A stretch of 16,246 nucleotides of DNA. Source: Desulfobacteraceae bacterium. GTDB taxonomy: Bacteria > Desulfobacterota > Desulfobacteria > Desulfobacterales > Desulfobacteraceae. Both the position numbers and the translations under genes were made by a program. The notes beneath the pieces are model-generated. The model saw only the letters and a program-made list of their open reading frames with translations. It searched no databases and was not told the origin of the DNA. Positions 1 through 7,359 of the stretch are shown in pieces. The stretch covers positions 1 to 16,246 of the forward strand of contig WFQS01000420.1 of NCBI GenBank assembly GCA_015486915.1. Direction: 5' to 3'. Position 1 is the stretch's first letter. Each line of letters begins with the position of its first letter.

Positions 1-27
1 GAAATATGCAAATAGAAAGATAAATAA

Positions 28-33
28 AAGGAG
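28..33 (+). promoter_or_regulatory. Ribosome binding site of lon
   Basis: AAGGAG five bases before the ATG at 39; it fixes the lon start. Confidence 0.8.
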
Positions 34-38
34 TTTAA

Positions 39-2420
39 ATGGCCGAGACCGACATAGACGATCTTATCGAAATTATTGAAAGAGAGGATGATATTGATAA
101 TATACCAACAACTCTTCCCATGATGCCGGTAAGGGATGTTGTTATTTTTGTTGATATGCTCCTGCCCCTTTTTGTGGGGCGTAAAAAATCCACCAAGGCA
201 GTTGAAGAAACCCTGAATACGGATCAATATCTTTTTCTTTCAACACAGAAAGATTCAGAGATAGAAAATCCAACATCGGATGATCTGTATGAAGTAGGTA
301 CAATAGGCAGGATTCAAAAAATGCTTAAACTGCCTGATGGGCGGGTGAAAGCCCTTGTGCAGGGAATAGCCAAAGCAAAGATTGTAAAGTATTTAAAAAA
401 ACGTTCATGGTTCCAGGTTAAAATAGAGATTATCCAGGATATAGAGCTGGAAGAGATCAATATTGAAGTTGAAGCTCTCATGAGAAATGTCAGGGAGAGC
501 AGTGAAAAAATTCTTGCGCTGAGGGGTGAGATGTCAAGTGATGTGGGACATCTTCTTGAGCATATTGAATCCCCGGGAAAACTTGCAGATCTTGTTGCAT
601 CCAATCTGAGGCTTAAGGTGGAAGATGCCCAGACCCTGCTTGAAACAATTGATCCCGTTCAACGGTTAATGACGGTCAATGATCTTTTAACAAGAGAGGT
701 TGAACTTTCCACGGTTCAGGCAAAAATACAGACAGACGTAAGAGATGAAATAACAAAAAGTCAGCGCGATTTTTTTTTAAGGGAGCAGGTCAGGGCAATT
801 CATCGGGAACTTGGGGAAAGCGATGACAAATTTGCTGAAATAGAAGAGTATAAAAAAAAGATAAAAAAGGCCAAAATTCCTGAAAAATTTGAAAAAGAGG
901 CTTTTAAGCAGCTCAAGAGAATGGAACAGATGCATTATGACTCTTCAGAGGCATCTGTTATAAGAACTTACCTTGACTGCATTGTGGAAATGCCCTGGAG
1001 TAAATCCACAAAAGATTTTCTTGATATTAAAAAATCAGCAGCTATTCTTGATAAAAATCATTATGGATTAAATAAGGTTAAAGAGAGAATACTTGAATAT
1101 TTAAGTGTCCGTAAGCTTAATCCGAAAATGAAGGGACAGATCCTCTGTTTTGCAGGGCCTCCCGGTGTCGGGAAAACTTCCCTTGGCCGTGCCATTGCCA
1201 AGGCAATGAAGCGTAAATTCATCAGAATTTCCCTTGGCGGTATTCGTGATGAGGCAGAGATACGCGGTCACAGAAGAACCTATATAGGAGCAATGCCCGG
1301 CAGAATTCTTCAGAGTTTAAGACAGTGCGGTACAAACAATCCGGTTTTCATGCTCGATGAAATAGATAAACTTGGCAGTGATTTCAGGGGGGATCCTTCA
1401 TCTGCCCTGCTTGAGGCCCTTGATCCGGAACAGAATTCAGAGTTCAGTGATCATTATCTTAACATGCCCTTTGACCTGTCAAAGGTTTTATTCATTCTCA
1501 CCGCTAATATGACTGACACAATTCCTTCTGCCCTGCTTGACAGGATGGAGGTGATTAGAATATCCGGTTATACAAGGGAAGAAAAAGACAAGATTGCCAC
1601 AAAGCATCTTTTTCCAAGGCAGCTCAAGGAAAACGGGCTTATAAGGCGGTCCGTCAATATCAGTCCCGGCGCCATGGCTTCCATTATTTCGGAATATACC
1701 CTTGAAGCAGGAGTAAGAAACCTTGAAAGAAATCTTGGTACAATTTGCCGCAAAATTGCAAGAAAGATAGCAGAAGGGAAAAAAGGGAAATTTTCCATTA
1801 CAAAGCAGAACCTTGCTCAATATCTCGGGCCTCCGAAATTCCTCACTGAACTTGACCAGGAAGAAAGCCAGGCAGGTCTTGTGACCGGTCTTGCCTGGAC
1901 AGAGGTCGGAGGGGAAGTGTTATACATAGAGGCCGCTCTGTTAAATGGAAAAGGCGAGCTTATCATAACGGGACAGATAGGCGATGTCATGCAGGAATCA
2001 GCAAGGGCTGCACTTACCTATACAAAGGCAAATATGGACATACTTGGTATTGAAAAAGAACAGTTTGAAAATACAGATATCCATATTCATGTTCCTGCAG
2101 GTGCCATACCAAAGGATGGACCTTCAGCAGGTATTTCAATGGCCACTGCAATTATTTCCGCATTAACAGGAAAAAAGGTAAATAATACCGTTGCCATGAC
2201 AGGAGAAATTTCATTGAGGGGAAGAGTTCTGCCCATTGGCGGATTAAAGGAAAAGGCTCTTGGCGCATTAAGGGCCGGGATAAAAACCATTATAATACCT
2301 GAGAAAAATGCCAAGGACCTTTATGAAATACCTGAAACGGTTAAAAAGAAAATTAAATTTATCTGTGTAAAGGATCTTGATAAGGTGCTTGATGTGGCGT
2401 TTAAATTACCTGATGCCTGA
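39..2420 (+). CDS. lon: ATP-dependent protease La (Lon)
   Basis: Cytoplasmic AAA+ serine protease that unfolds and degrades misfolded and regulatory proteins as a ring hexamer. The 793-residue product is close to the usual bacterial length (about 780-820). In order it shows an N-terminal substrate-recognition domain (about 27-220), a helical linker, the AAA+ module with Walker A GPPGVGKT (373-380) and Walker B VFMLDE (436-441), and the C-terminal peptidase domain. The catalytic serine lies in KDGPSAG (Ser696) and the partner lysine in GGLKEK (Lys739), spaced 43 residues apart as in E. coli Lon. The start is supported by AAGGAG at 28-33, five bases upstream of ATG. No heat-shock promoter is visible in the 38 bases upstream. 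Repeat copy A begins eight bases after the stop. Identification is secure. Confidence 0.98.
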   Translation: MAETDIDDLIEIIEREDDIDNIPTTLPMMPVRDVVIFVDMLLPLFVGRKKSTKAVEETLNTDQYLFLSTQKDSEIENPTSDDLYEVGTIGRIQKMLKLPDGRVKALVQGIAKAKIVKYLKKRSWFQVKIEIIQDIELEEINIEVEALMRNVRESSEKILALRGEMSSDVGHLLEHIESPGKLADLVASNLRLKVEDAQTLLETIDPVQRLMTVNDLLTREVELSTVQAKIQTDVRDEITKSQRDFFLREQVRAIHRELGESDDKFAEIEEYKKKIKKAKIPEKFEKEAFKQLKRMEQMHYDSSEASVIRTYLDCIVEMPWSKSTKDFLDIKKSAAILDKNHYGLNKVKERILEYLSVRKLNPKMKGQILCFAGPPGVGKTSLGRAIAKAMKRKFIRISLGGIRDEAEIRGHRRTYIGAMPGRILQSLRQCGTNNPVFMLDEIDKLGSDFRGDPSSALLEALDPEQNSEFSDHYLNMPFDLSKVLFILTANMTDTIPSALLDRMEVIRISGYTREEKDKIATKHLFPRQLKENGLIRRSVNISPGAMASIISEYTLEAGVRNLERNLGTICRKIARKIAEGKKGKFSITKQNLAQYLGPPKFLTELDQEESQAGLVTGLAWTEVGGEVLYIEAALLNGKGELIITGQIGDVMQESARAALTYTKANMDILGIEKEQFENTDIHIHVPAGAIPKDGPSAGISMATAIISALTGKKVNNTVAMTGEISLRGRVLPIGGLKEKALGALRAGIKTIIIPEKNAKDLYEIPETVKKKIKFICVKDLDKVLDVAFKLPDA

Positions 2421-2428
2421 TTTTGATT

Positions 2429-2525
2429 AACTGCCATGAGGCAGATCTGGTGACTCTCAGACTGCCTCTCAACAAATATAGAAGCTCTGATTATTAAAGG
2501 AACTAAGCAGGAGTTTCATATAAAA
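2429..2525 (+). repeat. Dispersed structured repeat, copy A (short form)
   Basis: 97 bp copy between lon and tsaB. It opens with the hairpin CTGCC-ATGA-GGCAG (2431-2444) followed by GATCTG, and ends with GCAGGAGTTTCATATAAAA. CTGCC recurs at 2462-2466, so the GGCAG arm has two possible partners. An internal GAAGCTC (2481-2487) can pair with the terminal GAGTTTC if G-U pairs are allowed. It lies in the sense of tsaB, ending 27 bases before that start. Confidence 0.85.
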
Positions 2526-2552
2526 CAGTATGCTGCTTTCCGGAGAATTTTT

Positions 2553-3236
2553 ATGAAAATAATCGCAGTGGATACTTCTGAAAAATCCTGCAGCACTGCC
2601 ATTGTTGATGATGGAATTCCCATATGCGAAGAGTTTTATTCAAGGGGGAAAACCCATTCTGCTGTTTTGATGAGCATGGTTGATCATATGATAAATGCAA
2701 GGGCAGGTATAACAATGGATGAGATCGATGGATTTGCCGTTGCAAAGGGCCCTGGAAGTTTTACAGGACTTCGTATCGGTATAAGTGTTGTAAAAGCTGT
2801 GGCCTATGCACTTTCAAAACCCGTGGCAGGAATATCAAGCTTAGACGGTATTGCCTGGCAGTTCTCCTGTTCATCTCTGCCTGTCTGCGCCATGATGGAT
2901 GCGAAAAGGGGGGAGGTCTACACTGCTGTTTATTATTTTAAGGGGGGCCAGCTTGAAAAAAAGACAGAAGAGATGGCCATTGATCCTTTTAAGGCAAGCG
3001 AGATGGCAGGTAAAAATGTCCTGTTTGCAGGATCAGGAGCGGTTGCCTTCAGGGATGTTATTGTCGATAGTCTCGGTTCCGGTGCTGTTTTTGTCCCGGA
3101 ATTTAATAACAGCATCAGTGCTGCTGCCATAGCTTATGTTGCTTTTAAAAATCCTGAACTGCTTTCCTTTGATTTTTTTTCTGCTCTGCCCCTTTATCTC
3201 CGTTGCTCAGATGCAGAGATAAATTACAAGAAATAG
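2553..3236 (+). CDS. tsaB: tRNA t6A modification protein TsaB (YeaZ family)
   Basis: TsaB is the ASKHA-fold scaffold subunit that pairs with TsaD and TsaE to transfer the threonylcarbamoyl group onto A37 of ANN-decoding tRNAs in the cytoplasm. The 227-residue length is normal. The N-terminal MKIIAVDTSEKSCSTAI matches the first actin-like strand pair, and the family signature KGPGSFTGLRIGISVVKAVA lies at about 66-85, followed by the usual GISSLDGIA. The C-terminal third is divergent, as is common. GGAG at 2542-2545, seven bases upstream, supports the start. tsaD, tsaE and rimI are not adjacent here. The gene follows repeat copy A and ends seven bases before the 162 bp palindromic element. Confidence 0.93.
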   Translation: MKIIAVDTSEKSCSTAIVDDGIPICEEFYSRGKTHSAVLMSMVDHMINARAGITMDEIDGFAVAKGPGSFTGLRIGISVVKAVAYALSKPVAGISSLDGIAWQFSCSSLPVCAMMDAKRGEVYTAVYYFKGGQLEKKTEEMAIDPFKASEMAGKNVLFAGSGAVAFRDVIVDSLGSGAVFVPEFNNSISAAAIAYVAFKNPELLSFDFFSALPLYLRCSDAEINYKK

Positions 3237-3242
3237 GACGTA

Positions 3243-3404
3243 AGGATCGGAGATGAAATAAGTTGAACAGAAATAGCGCAGAATTTCGGCCCATGTACAA
3301 GGCGCATTAAAGGTTGCATACTCAACGTATTCGGCCTTTGATGCAACGAAGTAGATGGGCCGGAAGACAAGCAATCTCGTTCAACTTATAAAATTTTCGA
3401 TCCT
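3243..3404. mobile_element. 162 bp imperfect palindrome, MITE-like
   Basis: Non-coding element whose two 26 bp ends are inverted copies. AGGATCG (3243-3249) pairs with CGATCCT (3398-3404), and ATAAGTTGAAC (3258-3268) with GTTCAACTTAT (3379-3389). Further in, CGGCCCATGTAC (3287-3298) matches the complement of 3351-3362 at 11 of 12 positions, and GCATTAAAGG (3304-3313) pairs with CCTTTGATGC (3335-3344) with one G-U. ATAC/GTAT (3318-3330) closes the tip. It could fold into one long hairpin and may end tsaB transcription. No convincing target-site duplication is seen. Confidence 0.75.
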
Positions 3405-3407
3405 CAA

Positions 3408-3495
3408 CTGCTAAGTTTGCAGACTGCTGGCCTTTTGACCCATAATTTGCTGTAAGGCAGGTCATGGCCTGAATTTAGATCGGCCGCATGGAGGT
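3408..3495 (-). repeat. Degenerate copy of the structured repeat (B0)
   Basis: Read on the minus strand this stretch has CCATGCGGCCGATCT near its start and ACTTAGCAG near its end. These match the two ends of the family in the right order and at about the right spacing. The hairpin stem is damaged and the middle is unrelated. It directly abuts the 162 bp palindrome. An eroded copy is the simplest reading, but similarity is limited to the ends. Confidence 0.45.
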
Positions 3496-3521
3496 TTTAA
3501 GAAATATTCTCCGCGGTTTTG

Positions 3522-3550
3522 TTGACAATGGCTGGCTTTTTTGATATTTT
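3522..3550 (+). promoter_or_regulatory. Candidate sigma-70 promoter for psd
   Basis: TTGACA (3522-3527), a 17-base spacer and TATTTT (3545-3550, four of six to consensus). It would give a psd leader of about 210 nt that runs antisense through repeat copy B. Sequence match only. Confidence 0.4.
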
Positions 3551-3593
3551 TATCCGTCTTAAGCCTGATTGACGTCAGTGTTGCTGCTGATAT

Positions 3594-3691
3594 TTTTTAT
3601 ATGAAACTCCTGCAAAGTACTTTGAATTATTAGTGTTTCATTGTTCGTTGTGAGGCCGTCTAATAGACTTCAGATCGGCCTCTTGGCCGTT
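3594..3691 (-). repeat. Dispersed structured repeat, copy B (short form)
   Basis: On the minus strand it begins with CGGCC-AAGA-GGCCG (3689 down to 3676) then GATCTG, and ends with GCAGGAGTTTCATATAAAA. Relative to copy A the second stem pair is G-C instead of T-A. GTCT-ATT-AGAC forms a second small hairpin, ATGAAACAC can pair with the terminal GAGTTTCAT at eight of nine positions, and CAAAGTACTTTG is a perfect palindrome. It lies antisense to psd, 74 bases before its start. Confidence 0.85.
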
Positions 3692-3765
3692 ATATTTTAA
3701 ATGCCTGTCTCTTATTTTGTGGAAGTTCCCTAAGGGCACGCATAAATTATTTGGATTTTTAAAAT

Positions 3766-4428
3766 ATGGATAGATCAAATTGGCCTGCAAAAGCTGATTT
3801 TCCCATTGCAAGGCCGGGATTGTTTTATATATGTGGGGCATGTGTTGTGACAGCCCTGCTTTTTTTTATGGGCTGGGTTTTGCCTGCCATGGCGGCTTTT
3901 TTTATTACCCTGTTTGTCTGCTGGTTTTTCAGGGATCCTGACAGGAATATTCCTGAAGATGAAAATGTTATTGTTTCTCCTGCAGACGGAAAAATTTTAC
4001 TTGTTGAAAATCTTGATAAAAATGATTTTACTGATGGGCCCTGTATTAAAGTCAGTATTTTTATGAATGTGTTTAATGTCCATGTAAACCGTATCCCATT
4101 TACAGGTAAAATTGTCAAAACGGAATATTTCCCCGGTAAATTTTTTAATGCATCCTTTGATAAATCTTCAAAGGATAATGAAAGGAATGCGCTTGTAATC
4201 AGTACAGATAAGGGCAAATCCTATGCCGTGGTGCAGATTGCAGGGCTTATTGCAAGGCGCATTGTGTGCAGAACAGGTCGTGGTGATTATTTAAAAACAG
4301 GGGAGCGTTATGGAATGATATGTTTTGGTTCACGACTTGATATTTATCTTCCTGCCTCAACTGTCATTTCAGTATCGCCAGGAGAAAAGGTTGCGGCTGG
4401 AGCTTCCATTGTCGGTTATATGTATTAA
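3766..4428 (+). CDS. psd: Phosphatidylserine decarboxylase proenzyme
   Basis: Pyruvoyl-dependent inner-membrane enzyme that converts phosphatidylserine to phosphatidylethanolamine. At 220 residues it belongs to the short Psd class, not the longer E. coli type. Two hydrophobic segments (about 18-34 and 38-54) anchor it. FRDPDR (55-60), SPADGK with Asp74, and NVFNVHVNR with His106 are the expected active-site region. FGS (187-189) is the self-cleavage site: cutting between Gly188 and Ser189 gives the beta chain and an alpha chain whose Ser189 becomes the pyruvoyl group. The Shine-Dalgarno sequence is weak, so the start is less certain than the identity. The usual partner pssA is not next to it. 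Repeat copy C follows 13 bases after the stop. Confidence 0.94.
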   Translation: MDRSNWPAKADFPIARPGLFYICGACVVTALLFFMGWVLPAMAAFFITLFVCWFFRDPDRNIPEDENVIVSPADGKILLVENLDKNDFTDGPCIKVSIFMNVFNVHVNRIPFTGKIVKTEYFPGKFFNASFDKSSKDNERNALVISTDKGKSYAVVQIAGLIARRIVCRTGRGDYLKTGERYGMICFGSRLDIYLPASTVISVSPGEKVAAGASIVGYMY

Positions 4429-4441
4429 TTTGATTCCATAG

Positions 4442-4569
4442 AACCGCCATGAGGCGGATCTGGATTGGCCCGGATTTGCCTCTAAGAATCAAAGATTCTG
4501 ACAAATATAGGGTCGAAGATGCGAAGCCAACTCTGATTCTTAAAGGGACTTAGCAGGAGTTTCTTATAA
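4442..4569 (+). repeat. Dispersed structured repeat, copy C (long form)
   Basis: 128 bp copy between psd and asd. The opening hairpin is CCGCC-ATGA-GGCGG (4444-4457), so the second stem pair is C-G, a third compensated state. The long form carries an extra central block with hairpin AGAATC-AAA-GATTCT (4485-4499) and ACAAATATAGGGTCGAAGA, also present in copy F. It ends GCAGGAGTTTCTTATAAAA. It is in sense with asd, 66 bases before its start. Confidence 0.85.
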
Positions 4570-4635
4570 AAATAAACTTGGATTTGTGACGTACAAGGGG
4601 ATAAAAAATGTCCCCGCTGATCAGGAGAGATTTCA

Positions 4636-5658
4636 ATGCATAAAAAAGAATTTAATGTGATTGTTGCCGGAGCTACCGGCGTTGTCGGAAAGCAGATGAT
4701 TGAATGTCTTGAAGAACGTGAATTCCCTGTGAAGAATATTAAATTTCTCTCATCGAGCCGTTCTGCGGGGAAAAAACTTCAGTTCATGGGTGAAGATGTT
4801 GTAGTTGAAGAAATGACCCGGGATTCCTTTAACGGGTATGATATTGCTGTGTTCTCTGCAGGAGGTGCTGCAAGTAAACAATTTGCACCGGCAGCAGCAG
4901 ATTCAGGCTGTGTTGTTGTGGATAATTCCAGTGCATGGCGCATGGATCCCGATATTCCCCTTGTTGTTCCTGAGGTGAACCCCCATGCCGTTGCAGGCTA
5001 CAAAAATAAAGGTATTATTGCCAATCCCAATTGTTCTACGATACAGATGGTCGTAGCCTTAAATCCCGTTTACAGGGAATTTGGTATTAAAAGGCTTGTA
5101 ATCTCTACCTACCAGGCTGTTTCAGGTTCCGGGAAAAAAGCCCTTGATGAGCTTCTTGAGCAGTCTAAGGATATCTTAAATTTTAAAGACGTTAAAACAA
5201 ATGTTTATCCGCACCAGATAGCATTTAACTGCCTTCCCCACATTGATTCTTTTCTCGACACAGGTTATTCTAAGGAAGAGATGAAAATGGTGAACGAGAC
5301 CAGGAAAATTTTTGAAGATGATAAAATAGGGGTGACTGCAACAACAGTGAGAATTCCGGTATTTTACTCCCATTCCGAGTCTGTAAATATCGAAACTGTA
5401 AAGCACGCTTCGGCAGAGCAGGTAAAACAACTCATGAATGATGCTGATGGTGTTGAACTGCTTGATGATCCAGTTAATAATATTTATCCACTTGCAATTA
5501 ACGCAGCTGGTAAAGATGCAACATTTGTCGGAAGAATCCGTCAGGATGAGAGCATAGAAAATGGAATTAACATGTGGATTGTGGCTGATAATATAAGAAA
5601 GGGTGCAGCAACTAATACCGTTCAGATTGCACAGCTTCTCGCTGAAAAATATTTGTAA
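4636..5658 (+). CDS. asd: Aspartate-semialdehyde dehydrogenase
   Basis: Cytoplasmic NADPH-dependent enzyme that reduces beta-aspartyl phosphate to aspartate semialdehyde, the branch point to lysine/diaminopimelate, threonine and methionine. The 340-residue length is typical. It shows the dinucleotide-binding GATGVVGKQM (12-21), the substrate-binding SSAWRMD, the catalytic cysteine in NPNCST (Cys133), the SGSGKKA loop (about 163-169), and the catalytic histidine in RIPVFYSHSES (His246). The pattern is that of the Gram-positive/deltaproteobacterial-type enzyme. AGGAGA five bases before ATG supports the start. The last codons and stop (AAATATTTG TAA) are the first unit of a short tandem duplication that runs into the intergenic region. 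Confidence 0.96.
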   Translation: MHKKEFNVIVAGATGVVGKQMIECLEEREFPVKNIKFLSSSRSAGKKLQFMGEDVVVEEMTRDSFNGYDIAVFSAGGAASKQFAPAAADSGCVVVDNSSAWRMDPDIPLVVPEVNPHAVAGYKNKGIIANPNCSTIQMVVALNPVYREFGIKRLVISTYQAVSGSGKKALDELLEQSKDILNFKDVKTNVYPHQIAFNCLPHIDSFLDTGYSKEEMKMVNETRKIFEDDKIGVTATTVRIPVFYSHSESVNIETVKHASAEQVKQLMNDADGVELLDDPVNNIYPLAINAAGKDATFVGRIRQDESIENGINMWIVADNIRKGAATNTVQIAQLLAEKYL

Positions 5659-5680
5659 AATTGTAAATATTTGTAAAATT
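5647..5680 (+). repeat. 16 bp tandem duplication across the asd stop codon
   Basis: AAATATTTGTAAAATT occurs at 5647-5662 and again at 5665-5680 (18 bp period). The first unit contains the end of asd including TAA; the second lies just downstream. Confidence 0.75.
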
Positions 5681-5705
5681 TATATTATTAAGGTCGAATA
5701 TTTAC
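5663..5705. repeat. Short inverted repeat related to the 11805-11941 element
   Basis: GTAAATATTTG (5663-5673) and CGAATATTTAC (5695-5705) are inverted with one mismatch. The right arm read inward, GTAAATATTCGACCTTA, is identical over 17 bases to the left end of the element at 11805. It may be an internally deleted relative. It sits in the asd-greA gap, which otherwise holds only AT-rich sequence. Confidence 0.6.
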
Positions 5706-5763
5706 GTAAAATAAATACTTTTGTAAAGAATTATAACGATTGAGAGATGGAGAATAAAATAAT

Positions 5764-6231
5764 TTGGATCAGATACCAATTACCGTAGAGGGGTTTGCCG
5801 CTCTGAAACAGGAACTTACACGGCTTAAAACCATTGAACGCCCGGAAGTTATAAAAGCAATTGAGACTGCAAGGGCACATGGTGATCTGTCTGAGAATGC
5901 CGAGTTTGATGCTGCAAAGGACAAACAGTCTTTTATTGAAGGCAGAATAGGAGAGCTTGGATATAAAATTGCAAGTGCAAAAATTATAGATCCTGATACT
6001 GTACCAAAGGACTGTGTAAGATTTGCAACAAGGGTTCTTCTTGAGAATATTGATTCCGGAGAAGAAGTTGAATATATGATTGTCGGCCAGGAAGAATCGG
6101 ACATCAAAAAGGGGAAGATATCTGTATCTTCACCCCTTGGAACTGCGCTGCTTGGTAAAAAATCAGGTGATGAAGTTGTGATCCAGGCTCCAGGTGGTAA
6201 AAGAAATTACGAAATTATTGATATTTTATAG
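5764..6231 (+). CDS. greA: Transcription elongation factor GreA
   Basis: GreA enters the secondary channel of RNA polymerase and stimulates cleavage of backtracked transcripts. The 155-residue length is standard. The N-terminal coiled coil (about 8-75) carries ARAHGDLSENAEFDAAK at the tip, with the acidic residues Asp41 and Glu44 in their usual place. The C-terminal FKBP-like domain includes SPLGTALLGKKSGDEV. The start is TTG: it gives the family N-terminus MDQIPITVEGF, whereas the nearby ATG at 5747 is out of frame. GGAG at 5749-5752 is 11 bases upstream, a long spacing that with TTG suggests modest translation. The stop overlaps the Shine-Dalgarno sequence of rpoZ, so the two genes are probably co-translated. 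Confidence 0.96.
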   Translation: MDQIPITVEGFAALKQELTRLKTIERPEVIKAIETARAHGDLSENAEFDAAKDKQSFIEGRIGELGYKIASAKIIDPDTVPKDCVRFATRVLLENIDSGEEVEYMIVGQEESDIKKGKISVSSPLGTALLGKKSGDEVVIQAPGGKRNYEIIDIL

Positions 6232-6235
6232 GAGG
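6230..6235 (+). promoter_or_regulatory. Ribosome binding site of rpoZ overlapping the greA stop
   Basis: AGGAGG overlaps the greA TAG (6229-6231) and lies seven bases before TTG at 6243. It decides for the TTG start over the out-of-frame ATG at 6238. Confidence 0.8.
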
Positions 6236-6242
6236 TTATGCT

Positions 6243-6446
6243 TTGGCAAGAGTTACCATTGAAGATTGTTTGAAAAAGGTACCGAGCCGTTTTGCACTTG
6301 TACATATGGCGGTAAAGAGAGTGAGACAGGTAGGGGAAGGTGCTGAATTTGTGATTAAAGGATCAAAAAACGAGAATGTTGTAACTGCCTTAAGGGAAAT
6401 TGCTGCAGATAAAGTGGTTTTACAGGATCCTCTCAAATCTAAATAA
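6243..6446 (+). CDS. rpoZ: DNA-directed RNA polymerase omega subunit
   Basis: Small subunit that wraps the C-terminus of beta-prime and helps assemble RNA polymerase. The 67-residue product starts MARVTIEDCLKKVPSRFALV, the standard omega N-terminus, and continues with the conserved helix containing ALREIAADKV. The start is TTG with a strong AGGAGG upstream. It forms a transcription-machinery pair with greA (11-base gap) and is followed 34 bases later by folE2. Deltaproteobacterial omegas are often this short. It shows no ppGpp-site MAR variant or truncation. Confidence 0.95.
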   Translation: MARVTIEDCLKKVPSRFALVHMAVKRVRQVGEGAEFVIKGSKNENVVTALREIAADKVVLQDPLKSK

Positions 6447-6480
6447 GGTAAAAAAACTTTGCATAAAGTGATGATAAGAT

Positions 6481-7260
6481 ATGATAGATATTCAAAAGCA
6501 GAGGGATTACAGGCATATTCCCATAGATAAGGTTGGAATCAAGGGACTTAGATATCCTATCAGGGTATTGGATAAAAAAAGCCGCGGCCTTCAATCCACA
6601 GTTGCAGAGATCAATATGTATGTTGATCTGCCCCATCATTGCAAGGGCACTCATATGAGCAGATTTGTTGAAATGCTGCATCTGTTCAGACAACAGGTCT
6701 CATTAGAGTCCATTATTAATATTCTTGAAGATATGAAACATGTACTTGGTGCAAAATCTTCCCATATAGAGATTACTTTTTCATATTTTATTGAAAAGAC
6801 ATCTCCTGTTACAGGTGCAAAGGGACTTATGAATTATACATGTTCTATTTTGGGTTCCTCAGCACCTGACAAAAGTAATGATATGGTCCTTAAGGTTGCC
6901 GTTCCCATTACATCAGTATGCCCGTGTTCCAAGGAGATAAGTGATTATGGGGCTCATAATCAGCGTGGGGAAGTTCTTGTCAGTACCCGATTTAAAAAAT
7001 TCATCTGGATAGAGGATATTATAGAACTTGTTGAAAAATCCGCATCATGTGATGTCTATTCTGTACTTAAAAGGGAAGATGAAAAATATGTTACCGAACA
7101 TGGATATAATAATCCAAAGTTTGTTGAGGATGTGGTAAGGGATGTTGCGCAGATTCTCATGCAGGATCAAAATATCACCTGGTTTTCAGTAAGTGCTGAG
7201 AATTTTGAATCTATACATAATCACAGTGCATATGCCTATATAGAGCGAGGCAGTTTTTAA
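6481..7260 (+). CDS. folE2: GTP cyclohydrolase FolE2 (type IB)
   Basis: Catalyses GTP to 7,8-dihydroneopterin triphosphate, the entry step for folate and queuosine-type pteridines. The FolE2 type is known for tolerating metals other than zinc. The 259-residue length is typical. Active-site residues can be placed by comparison with the Neisseria enzyme: Cys147 in TSVCPCSKEIS, His159 in DYGAHNQRGE, Glu201, Glu216, and His246/His248 in ESIHNHSAYA. The Shine-Dalgarno sequence is poor (GATAAG), so expression may rely on coupling to the upstream genes. The stop lies two bases before repeat copy D, which fills the gap to the convergent dacB. No canonical zinc-dependent folE is visible in the window. 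Confidence 0.95.
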   Translation: MIDIQKQRDYRHIPIDKVGIKGLRYPIRVLDKKSRGLQSTVAEINMYVDLPHHCKGTHMSRFVEMLHLFRQQVSLESIINILEDMKHVLGAKSSHIEITFSYFIEKTSPVTGAKGLMNYTCSILGSSAPDKSNDMVLKVAVPITSVCPCSKEISDYGAHNQRGEVLVSTRFKKFIWIEDIIELVEKSASCDVYSVLKREDEKYVTEHGYNNPKFVEDVVRDVAQILMQDQNITWFSVSAENFESIHNHSAYAYIERGSF

Positions 7261-7262
7261 CT

Positions 7263-7359
7263 TTTTATATGAAACTCCTGCTAAGTTACTTTAAGAATAA
7301 GAGTTTCATGTTTTATTGAGAGGCTATCTGAGAGCCTTCAGATCTGCCTCATGGCAGTT
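7263..7359 (-). repeat. Dispersed structured repeat, copy D (short form)
   Basis: On the minus strand it begins inside the dacB stop (TAAC), then CTGCC-ATGA-GGCAG (7357 down to 7344) and GATCTG, with a second hairpin AGGCT/AGCCT. ATGAAACTC and GAGTTTCAT (7301-7309 and 7269-7277 on the plus strand) form a perfect 9 bp inverted repeat, and the end is GCAGGAGTTTCATATAAAAA. It occupies essentially the whole folE2-dacB gap and may act as a two-way terminator or stabiliser. Confidence 0.88.

Noticed and set aside
5747..5763. ATG at 5747 as greA start
   Set aside because: Out of frame with the GreA protein; TTG at 5764 gives the family N-terminus.
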